A DNA stretch of 7,910 nt from positions 1 to 7,910 of the forward strand of contig DZAQ01000060.1 of the NCBI GenBank assembly GCA_022729615.1, written 5' to 3'. Made by a program: the position numbers and the translations under genes. This stretch comes from Sulfurovum sp. (GTDB lineage: Bacteria; Campylobacterota; Campylobacteria; Campylobacterales; Sulfurovaceae). The notes below the pieces were generated by a model that did no database searches, had not been told where the DNA came from, and saw only the letters and a list, made by a program, of their open reading frames with translations. Positions 1 through 6,266 of this stretch are shown piece after piece. Position 1 is the stretch's first letter; every line of letters begins with the position of its first letter.

Positions 1-507
1 GAGCAAAAAATGCCCTGCCTCTTTGATAAGATAGGCAGTCGTGAGCGATGAGAAAAAATCAAAAGCTTTCTCGCTTTGCATCAACTTGTCTCGTCCGCCC
101 AGATAGACTTCGATCCTAGTACCCCTTTCTAGCAGCGTCTCTACCTTCTCGCGCTCCCACTCGTAACTCAAAAGCGCTTCAAGGTCACTGAGCTCTCCCG
201 GTCGGATCAAATAGGAGAGATCACACTTTGACGGAGAGGCGGCATTTTGGATGAATTGCGCCAGATAGGCATCTCTGTCTTTGGAAAAATAGTGCAGCTG
301 CGTACGGATAAAACTGCTCTTTTCGCATTGGAAAAATGCCGGAGAGAGGAGGATGAGCCGTTCGATTCGCTCTTGGCTTTGCAGGGCTGATTCAAATGCC
401 TTCTGCGCCCCATAGCTAAATCCGGCATAGGTAAAATCACTCTTGTCCGCAAACTCCTCGAAGAGTATCTCCTCACCAAGAAGCGAAAAACCGTTAAAAT
501 ATTTCAC
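1..507 (-). CDS. bioV: Pimeloyl-ACP methyl ester esterase BioV (3' end cut by window edge)
   Basis: BioV hydrolyses the methyl ester of pimeloyl-ACP, ending the disguised fatty-acid elongation that supplies the pimelate part of biotin; it acts in the cytoplasm and replaces BioH. 169 codons are visible. The nucleophile elbow is G29-F-S31-Y-G33, inside the BioV-like string GFSYGAQKA. The likely acid is D140 (LGGRDKL) and the likely base H166 (EAGHFLL), giving Ser-Asp-His in the right order. The nucleophile sits only about 30 residues from the N-terminus, so the first strands of the usual alpha/beta-hydrolase fold are missing, as is known for BioV (BioH is about 256 residues). H166 lies three residues from the edge, so probably only a short tail is lost. 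The start is GTG at 507, since no ATG lies nearby in frame upstream and AGGA stands 8 nt before it. It overlaps the end of the FtsH-like gene by 14 bp. A generic short hydrolase is the alternative, but less likely. Confidence 0.85.
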   Translation of the reverse strand, partial: MKYFNGFSLLGEEILFEEFADKSDFTYAGFSYGAQKAFESALQSQERIERLILLSPAFFQCEKSSFIRTQLHYFSKDRDAYLAQFIQNAASPSKCDLSYLIRPGELSDLEALLSYEWEREKVETLLERGTRIEVYLGGRDKLMQSEKAFDFFSSLTTAYLIKEAGHFLL

Positions 508-2164
508 GAATAATATCCTGCGTCTCTTCGCGGGTTATATTCTCATTTTCGAGTAAAAATGCTGTGATTTTGGCATGTGACTCTTTCAATTTTTCGAGAA
601 TCGCTCCCGCATCCATATATCCATCTTGCAGTAATTTCTCGGCATCGTTTGGATGCGCGATGAAGTGTTCCCCCATGGCATATCTCTCGATGAGCTGGTG
701 TGCCAGAGCTTTGGCTTGATCGATATCGCCGCTTGCATTGGTGAATTTCTCGCCATAGGCTTTTTGCGTGGCGGCGCTCCCTGCCAGATAGACTTGGATA
801 CGGTTTTGCAGTTGGCTTTTGGAGAGGATTTCGGAGTCAAATTCCAGCATTCTAGTCGTAACAATACCTATTTTTTCAAATTCGACATCGAGCCATGTAG
901 CTACTAGCGCTTTCGCGGCTTGATAGATCGCTTGGATCTTTCGCTCCTCTTCGCTGAGGCTCATAATACGCCGTTTGCCCAAAAGCACCTTCTCTTTGAC
1001 CGCTTCAAAGTCATCAAGATCGATACTCTCTCGCCCTTGGCGATAGGCATGGAGCGCCGCTTCGTTGGTCAAAGTCGCAAGTGCGGCGTTATTGAACCCT
1101 ACACTCATCCTGGCAACTTTTTTGATATCCACTTGGTGGGATTTTTTTGCCAGATAGAGTTCAAGTGTCTTGACGCGCTCCTCCATATCGGGCAGTGATA
1201 TGTGAATACGCCTATCAAACCGCCCTGCCCTGAGCAGCGCATCATCAAGGTCATCGATCCTGTTGGTAGCGCCTATGACGATGACACCCGAACTCCCCTC
1301 AAATCCGTCCATCTCGGTCAGAAGCTGATTGAGCGTCGCTTCTCGTTCATCATTGCGCAATGCTCCTCTGCTTTTGCCCACGGCATCTATCTCATCGATG
1401 AATATGATACTTGGCGCCATCTGTTTTGCTTTTTTGAAGAGTTCGCTGACTCTCTGCGCTCCCATTCCCACATAGATATGCACAAACGAAGCGCCGCTTT
1501 GATAAAAGAACGGCACCCCCGCCTCTCCGGCTACAGCCTTGGAGATGAGCGTTTTCCCTACACCCGGAGGACCGATAAGCAAAACGCCTTTGGGGAGTTG
1601 GATATCCCTTTGGCGGTATTTTTGCGGATGCTTGAGAAAATCGATGATCTCCTCAAGCTCCTCTTTGACCTCATGGATGCCGGCGACATCCGAAAATCTG
1701 ACGGTTGAGTGAGTAGGAGCGATATCCGGTCCTTTTGTATTCTCATTGGTTCGGCTCATTTGGGGATAGGATTCGCTTTTTGTTCCGAAGAGGTTTTTTC
1801 CAAAGAGAGCGGCGAGAGTCAAAAGCGCTCCGATACTTGCCAAAAGAGGCAAAAGACTCATGAAATTCCACTGATTTTGTACTGCCTCAACAGGATATTT
1901 CTGGAAGAGTATATTTGTATTGATAGCATCTTTAAATATCTTATAACGCTCTTTCTCGGTCACAAGGTAGAGATAGTTGCCATCGACAATCACTTTTTTG
2001 ATCTTGGACTCTTGATGGAGTTTGCTTGCTTCGGCGGTCGTGATAGGCTTGCTTGTATCGCGCAAAAAAGCGAACAAAAGAAGCAGAAGCAAAATAACTG
2101 CGAAGAGTATCACAAAGAGAATTTTTTTATCTTTTGGAAATTTAAAATTGCGCATAATTGCCAT
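494..2164 (-). CDS. FtsH-like membrane AAA+ protein with a degenerate (predicted inactive) peptidase domain
   Basis: FtsH proteins are hexameric inner-membrane AAA+ zinc proteases. From ATG at 2164 (556 aa) I see TM1 at about 15-34, a short periplasmic segment, TM2 at about 101-122, then the AAA+ module opening with RFSDVAG. Walker A is GPPGVGKT (198-205), the pore loop YVG (231-233), Walker B IIFIDE (253-258), sensor 1 GATN (298-301), and the arginine fingers R312 and R315 lie in the LLRAGRFDRR stretch. The ATPase/unfoldase thus looks intact. In the peptidase domain the zinc motif HEAGH is replaced by QAAKA (415-419), although the probable third ligand D480 (ASGDID) remains. The usual GFSGADL is GFNNAAL. 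The protein is also shorter than typical FtsH (about 600-650 aa). Proteolysis is therefore unlikely; it may be a chaperone/translocase or a partner of an active FtsH encoded elsewhere. The start could also be GTG 2167 or ATG 2155; ATG 2164 has AAAGG 9 nt upstream. It overlaps mtaB by 23 bp and bioV by 14 bp. Confidence 0.9.
   Translation of the reverse strand: MAIMRNFKFPKDKKILFVILFAVILLLLLLFAFLRDTSKPITTAEASKLHQESKIKKVIVDGNYLYLVTEKERYKIFKDAINTNILFQKYPVEAVQNQWNFMSLLPLLASIGALLTLAALFGKNLFGTKSESYPQMSRTNENTKGPDIAPTHSTVRFSDVAGIHEVKEELEEIIDFLKHPQKYRQRDIQLPKGVLLIGPPGVGKTLISKAVAGEAGVPFFYQSGASFVHIYVGMGAQRVSELFKKAKQMAPSIIFIDEIDAVGKSRGALRNDEREATLNQLLTEMDGFEGSSGVIVIGATNRIDDLDDALLRAGRFDRRIHISLPDMEERVKTLELYLAKKSHQVDIKKVARMSVGFNNAALATLTNEAALHAYRQGRESIDLDDFEAVKEKVLLGKRRIMSLSEEERKIQAIYQAAKALVATWLDVEFEKIGIVTTRMLEFDSEILSKSQLQNRIQVYLAGSAATQKAYGEKFTNASGDIDQAKALAHQLIERYAMGEHFIAHPNDAEKLLQDGYMDAGAILEKLKESHAKITAFLLENENITREETQDIIREIF
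516..519 (-). promoter_or_regulatory. Ribosome binding site deciding the GTG start of bioV
   Basis: AGGA on the minus strand lies 8 nt upstream of GTG at 507, within the last codons of the FtsH-like gene. It supports the GTG start and suggests that bioV translation is coupled to the end of the preceding gene. Confidence 0.6.
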
Positions 2165-3389
2165 CACCTTGCACCTTTATCTCATTGAGCAGTACCCAAT
2201 TGCTGCTTAGATCCTCATCCGATTTGACTTCGATCTTATTGAAGTATTGATCATACCCATAAAAAACTCCCTCTTTGCCGTTTTCAAGCAAAACCTCCAG
2301 ATCGCTGCTATGCTTCAGTCTGAATTCATAATTTTTTGCCTTGATGATCTCCGTGACTTCCCTATGACGCTCTTTGGCAATATCCCCTTTGATCTGCGGC
2401 TGCATCGATGCCGAGGGTGTACCGTCTCTTTTGGAGTAGCTAAAGGCGTGGATATGGGTCAATGGAAGCTGTTCTATCCTCGATATCGCTTCACGCCAAA
2501 CCGCATCGCTCTCTCCGGGGTGCCCTACGATAAAATCAGTCCCGATCGCATAGCCTTTTGCGGCAATCTTCTCAAAAAGAGTCAAGTCTGTTTTGAAGTG
2601 GTTGCGCCGATTCATCAATGCCAGCATACTGTCACTCGTGTGCTGCAGCGCGATATGCAGATGGCGCGCCATCCACGGCTCCCCAAGGAGTTCCAAAAAC
2701 GCTTCATCTATCTGGATCGGCTCCAAACTCCCGATGCGGATGCGTCTGACTCCGCGGATGAGACTGATCTTTCCAAGAAGCCCCGCGATAGAGTCTCCTC
2801 TCTCTTTGCCGTAACTGCCGACATTGGTTCCCGTGAGGATAAACTCTCCGAAGCCATTGCCTGCGAGTTTGGTGATCTGTTCTATTATGGTCTCTGCTTT
2901 GTGCGATCTGGCATCTCCTCTCACGGAGGGGATGATGCAGTAGGAGCAGCGAAAATCACACCCCTCTTGGATCTTGATAAAGGCTCTGCTCTTGCCGACA
3001 AACTCCTCTACGATACTTGAATCGATATGCTCCAAATCGCCTATTTGGTAAAATGGCTCAGGTTTTTTGAGTATCTCGTTGATCTTCTCTTTTTCGGAGT
3101 GTCCTATCACCCCATGGACCTTTTTGTCCGCAAAAAGCGACTCCCCCTTGGAGTGCGATCCGCATCCTGCCAAGATCACTCTGGCATTTGGATTGGAGCG
3201 TTTGAGCGATGAGATATAGTTGCGCACCGAAGCATCAGCTCCATTGGTGACCGTACAAGAGTTCACGACCACGATATCGGACTCATCTTCTCTGTCGGTA
3301 AGTTCAAATTCACTCAGTTTGGAGATCATGATCTGCGTATCAAACTGATTTGTGCGACAGCCAAAAGTTTTGAAATAGACTTTTTTCAT
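2142..3389 (-). CDS. mtaB: tRNA (N6-threonylcarbamoyladenosine(37)-C2)-methylthiotransferase MtaB
   Basis: A radical-SAM enzyme that converts t6A37 to ms2t6A37 in tRNAs reading ANN codons, adding sulfur and then a methyl group. Counted from ATG at 3389 (415 aa), the N-terminal methylthiotransferase (UPF0004) domain has its three cluster cysteines at C11 (FGCRTNQ), C45 (VNSCTVT) and C76 (AGCGS). The radical-SAM cluster motif CDFRCSYC supplies C144, C148 and C151 within the family signature FIKIQEGC...YCIIPSVRG. GTNVGSYG and LQHTSDSML match conserved radical-SAM/MTTase segments. A small TRAM-like RNA-binding domain occupies about 355-407. The length is normal for MtaB and short for MiaB, and C11-R-T-N resembles MtaB/YqeV better than MiaB or RimO. 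ATG 3389 is preferred over TTG 3392: it shares one base with the stop of the channel gene (TGATG) and has AGAGGA 9 nt upstream. Confidence 0.92.
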   Translation of the reverse strand: MKKVYFKTFGCRTNQFDTQIMISKLSEFELTDREDESDIVVVNSCTVTNGADASVRNYISSLKRSNPNARVILAGCGSHSKGESLFADKKVHGVIGHSEKEKINEILKKPEPFYQIGDLEHIDSSIVEEFVGKSRAFIKIQEGCDFRCSYCIIPSVRGDARSHKAETIIEQITKLAGNGFGEFILTGTNVGSYGKERGDSIAGLLGKISLIRGVRRIRIGSLEPIQIDEAFLELLGEPWMARHLHIALQHTSDSMLALMNRRNHFKTDLTLFEKIAAKGYAIGTDFIVGHPGESDAVWREAISRIEQLPLTHIHAFSYSKRDGTPSASMQPQIKGDIAKERHREVTEIIKAKNYEFRLKHSSDLEVLLENGKEGVFYGYDQYFNKIEVKSDEDLSSNWVLLNEIKVQGDGNYAQF

Positions 3390-5161
3390 CAAGACAGATC
3401 CTCTTGTGTCGGAATAGGCTCTTCGGGAGGGAAATGGGGTCTTTGGATACCCATCTCCATAAAGAGCGATTGCGACGGAAGTGCCAACGAGACACTCTTT
3501 TCGGCATTGATCCGTTCGATGATCTCCTGAGAAATGGTACTGCGCAAAGTCAGCGTAGCATAGGAGTTGGTCAGATACCAGACGGAGAGCTTGACTCCAT
3601 AGGGTTCGATGAGGGTAAATATGCGGGGCTCCACATTGGTGTTGCGAATACTGTATTGGCTTCGCAGTTTGTTGAGCTGTTTGCGCGTGATGTCGGTATA
3701 GCCTTTGGAGTATTTTTTGCTTACATCTTTGGCTATAGAGACGGCGCGGCTGATATCAGAATCAAAAGTGATCATCAAGTCGATACCGTCCCATACCGTC
3801 TTGAGTCCGGAGTGGGTATAGTTGGCGATCATATCGGTGAAGATATAGTTATTGGGGATGAAGATGATTCTTCCTGCTCTTCTGTTGAGCATGTAGGTAG
3901 TGAGAGTGACATCTTCATGCAGCGTGAGTCTCATGAGTGAAATATCGACGATATCGCCCACAAATTCTAGCCCGTTTCGAGATACCTTTACTCTGTCACC
4001 GACATGAAAAGTACCGCCGATGATGATCACGAACCATCCTAGAATATTCATAAACCAATCTTTCATCGCGATGGCTATACCGGCAGAGGCGAACCCCAAA
4101 ACCGTCACAAGATAATCTACATTTTCGATATAAGAGAAGAGCAGCACAATAACAAGCAGAGTGACAAGAAGAATATTTAAAACTTTATTGATGGTGTAGA
4201 GTCGGTCATCATCGACCAAATAGCGATATGCGATAAATTTCGTCAAAAGATAGAGCATAAAAAAGAAGAGGAGTATGCCGCCGATAGTGAATGTTTTTTC
4301 TATCTCATTTTTGATTTCACCGGAGAGCTTTATCTTGATCTCTTCAACTTTTTTATTGTAAACATTTTTTGTAGTTTCAAAAATCTCGACAAGGGGTATA
4401 TATGTTTTGAGTTTCAGATCGATCTCTTCAAATTGCTTCTTGTATTCACTGCTGTTTTCATCTAGCTTCAAGAGGTCTGTTACGATAAGTTTCTGCGTTT
4501 TGAGCTTATCTACTATCTCTTTGAGTGACTCAAAGCGCTCACTATACTCTTCTTGCTCGTCCAGCATTCTCTTTTTGAACGAGAGGGCTGTAACTATATG
4601 GATCGGGTTGGATACGCCGGGGATCTCCTCCGTGGACTTTGGTTGGAGTATCTCTTTGAATGGGTCATCTTTGTACTCCTCAAGAAGACGCAATTTACCG
4701 CTGATCGTATTCATCTCGGTTTTGTACTTGAGCAGCAACTCTTCATCTGCTTTAGCTAAAGGTTTTTTCTTCTTTTTGAGCAGTGCGATCTTGAGGTCAA
4801 TTGCCTTCTCTTCCTCCAAAAGGCGCTGGTAGAGACGGTAATTGCTATACATTTTTGCCCAAATATTATCTTTCGATATCTCTTGGTCAAGCTTCTCTAT
4901 TTTCTCAAGCAGCTCTGTTTTTTTATTTGCGGAAGCCGCAGAGATGATCTGCGGAGTATCGGGGTTTGTACTGTTTTTTTCTTGGGCGTGCGTGCTGCTG
5001 TTTGTCTGGTTTATTTCCCTGTTCTTGTCGCCAAATTCGGCTGAAATGGCATTTTTTATTTGATCGAGTTTTGACAGCGCCCCACTCTCTTCGGCATGAA
5101 GCAGATTTGATACAAGCAGAAGCGACAACGAAAGCTTGAAGAAAAAGAGCTTCAAACTCAT
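3389..5161 (-). CDS. MscS-family mechanosensitive ion channel with large N-terminal coiled-coil domain
   Basis: This family forms homoheptameric inner-membrane channels that open under membrane tension and release solutes on hypo-osmotic shock. The 590-aa protein begins with a signal peptide (about 1-23, hydrophobic core then LLHA/EE). Next come an Asn/Thr-rich linker (about 45-75) and a long charged, probably coiled-coil region (about 80-285) with a K-rich patch at 129-133. Membrane segments follow at about 291-312, 324-345 and 349-383. The last is the pore helix, with a small-residue pattern (GFASAGIAIA, 356-365) and a kink region around K367-D368. The beta domain follows, with HVGDRV (386-391), the conserved IPNN (435-438), and a C-terminal alpha/beta domain to about 570. 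It is about twice the length of E. coli MscS (286 aa); the N-terminal half should be periplasmic if the signal peptide is used. The ATG overlaps the aroB stop by 4 bp (ATGA) and the stop touches mtaB. The Shine-Dalgarno is weak, consistent with coupling to aroB. The subfamily is not clear to me. Confidence 0.88.
   Translation of the reverse strand: MSLKLFFFKLSLSLLLVSNLLHAEESGALSKLDQIKNAISAEFGDKNREINQTNSSTHAQEKNSTNPDTPQIISAASANKKTELLEKIEKLDQEISKDNIWAKMYSNYRLYQRLLEEEKAIDLKIALLKKKKKPLAKADEELLLKYKTEMNTISGKLRLLEEYKDDPFKEILQPKSTEEIPGVSNPIHIVTALSFKKRMLDEQEEYSERFESLKEIVDKLKTQKLIVTDLLKLDENSSEYKKQFEEIDLKLKTYIPLVEIFETTKNVYNKKVEEIKIKLSGEIKNEIEKTFTIGGILLFFFMLYLLTKFIAYRYLVDDDRLYTINKVLNILLVTLLVIVLLFSYIENVDYLVTVLGFASAGIAIAMKDWFMNILGWFVIIIGGTFHVGDRVKVSRNGLEFVGDIVDISLMRLTLHEDVTLTTYMLNRRAGRIIFIPNNYIFTDMIANYTHSGLKTVWDGIDLMITFDSDISRAVSIAKDVSKKYSKGYTDITRKQLNKLRSQYSIRNTNVEPRIFTLIEPYGVKLSVWYLTNSYATLTLRSTISQEIIERINAEKSVSLALPSQSLFMEMGIQRPHFPPEEPIPTQEDLS
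3399..3404 (-). promoter_or_regulatory. Ribosome binding site of mtaB
   Basis: AGAGGA on the minus strand, 9 nt before ATG 3389, inside the last codons of the channel gene. It favours ATG 3389 over the TTG at 3392 and fits coupled translation at the TGATG stop/start. Confidence 0.6.
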
Positions 5162-6210
5162 TGATGCTGTCCAAATTCTCTCAGCACACTCTTGATGATC
5201 TCTGCATCTATGTCATCTCGGATTGTATGATTTCCGATACCTTTTGCAAGGATAAACTTGATACGGCTCTGGGCGCTCTTTTTGTCTAGAAAGAAATGGT
5301 CATAAAATTCATCAATATTTTTGATCGCATACGAGATAGGAAGGTTGTATTTTTGCAAGAGCGCGGTGATGCGATCCGCCTCGCTTTGACTCAAAAGAGC
5401 GAGTCTCAACGCAAGCCGGTTCGCCATGACCATACCGATCGCGACCGCTTCTCCGTGAAGATAGCAGGCATAATCGGTCTCATTTTCTATCACATGCGCA
5501 AAAGTATGTCCGTAGTTGAGAACAGCGCGAATGCCGGTCTCTTTTTCGTCTTGATTGACAATTTGCGCTTTGAGTTCGACACTTCTTCTGATCACCTCTT
5601 TGAGCGTCGCTTCATCTGTGAGATCTGCGTTTTCGAGAAGAGAGAAATACTCCGCATCGAACATAACAGCCATTTTGATGATCTCCGCGACACCTGCGGC
5701 AAATTCTCGCGCGGGGAGCGTATGCAAAAATGCAGGATCGATATAGACGGCTTTTGGCTGATAGAAGGCTCCGATAAGATTTTTGCCATAGTGGCTGTTC
5801 ACCCCTGTTTTGCCTCCGACACTCGCATCCACCTGTGAGAGGAGTGTCGTAGGTATCTGTATAAAATCAATTCCTCTTTGATAAAGAGAGGCCGTAAAAC
5901 CGGTCATATCACCTATCACTCCTCCGCCAAATGCGATGAGGAGCGATTTGCGGTCTAGCTTGTACTCAAAGAGTTGGTTGAGGATAGTTTCGACAGTTTG
6001 GAGTGTTTTATACACCTCACCATCCGGAACCTCTACGATATGCAGCTCCCTAGCGCTGATCTTTTCAAGAAGAGTCTGCAGATGATATCCGGCTACTGTC
6101 GGGTTGGTGACGATGACGACTTTTGTATCAAAATGCAGCTTTGGCAAAAAGCCGATCATGATATCGTAGGTTATGCTTTGGCTGCTTGTCAGCTCGATCG
6201 GTACTATCAT
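5158..6210 (-). CDS. aroB: 3-dehydroquinate synthase AroB
   Basis: Cytoplasmic, NAD- and divalent-metal-dependent enzyme that cyclises DAHP to 3-dehydroquinate, step two of the shikimate pathway. Numbered from ATG 6210 (350 aa, normal length), it has the NAD-binding glycine segment GGGVIGDMTGF from residue 95. The hallmark block from about 118 to 138 reads QIPTTLLSQVDASVGGKTG plus V-N. Likely metal ligands are E176 (AAGVAEIIK), H235 (NYGHTFAH) and H252 (YLHGEA), and the catalytic neighbour H239 is also present. No key residue is missing. GTG 6219 is in frame and possible, but AAGAG sits 8 nt before ATG 6210 and nearly touches the GTG, so I chose the ATG. It lies 56 bp downstream of the TrkA-like gene, with no clear terminator between them, and overlaps the channel gene by 4 bp (ATGA). 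It is probably read from the promoter upstream of the TrkA-like gene. Confidence 0.95.
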   Translation of the reverse strand: MIVPIELTSSQSITYDIMIGFLPKLHFDTKVVIVTNPTVAGYHLQTLLEKISARELHIVEVPDGEVYKTLQTVETILNQLFEYKLDRKSLLIAFGGGVIGDMTGFTASLYQRGIDFIQIPTTLLSQVDASVGGKTGVNSHYGKNLIGAFYQPKAVYIDPAFLHTLPAREFAAGVAEIIKMAVMFDAEYFSLLENADLTDEATLKEVIRRSVELKAQIVNQDEKETGIRAVLNYGHTFAHVIENETDYACYLHGEAVAIGMVMANRLALRLALLSQSEADRITALLQKYNLPISYAIKNIDEFYDHFFLDKKSAQSRIKFILAKGIGNHTIRDDIDAEIIKSVLREFGQHQ

Positions 6211-6218
6211 ATTGGCCA

Positions 6219-6223
6219 CTCTT
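6219..6223 (-). promoter_or_regulatory. Ribosome binding site deciding the aroB start
   Basis: AAGAG within an A-rich stretch on the minus strand, 8 nt before ATG 6210. It overlaps the alternative GTG at 6219 by one base, which argues against that GTG being the start. Confidence 0.5.
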
Positions 6224-6266
6224 TTTAAAATATTTACTCTATTTTACTGATATTTCTTTAGAGTGT

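Noticed and set aside
207..479. 90-codon minus-strand open frame overlapping bioV in another frame
   Set aside because: The overlapping frame carries the GFSYG nucleophile elbow and the Ser-Asp-His order of BioV; this one has no motif and low-complexity Ser/Arg content.
1202..1708. 168-codon plus-strand open frame opposite the AAA+ domain of the FtsH-like gene
   Set aside because: Antisense to conserved Walker and SRH segments, with no recognisable protein motif.
2247..3020. 257-codon open frame on the plus strand, antisense to mtaB
   Set aside because: It lies wholly opposite the well-supported mtaB frame, and its translation shows no family motif. It is a by-product of the codon bias of mtaB.
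4974..4980. T7 run in the channel gene (and a similar T run near 2123)
   Set aside because: Ordinary A-runs encoding Lys/Asn-rich or Lys/Phe segments; too short and too common in such genomes to suggest phase variation.
5296..5838. 180-codon plus-strand open frame opposite aroB
   Set aside because: Antisense to the conserved metal-binding region of aroB, so a shadow frame.
6241..6246. TAAAAT on the minus strand in the gap before aroB, a possible internal -10
   Set aside because: Imperfect box with no TGn extension in an AT-rich 56-bp gap. Such matches are expected by chance, so I did not list it as a promoter.
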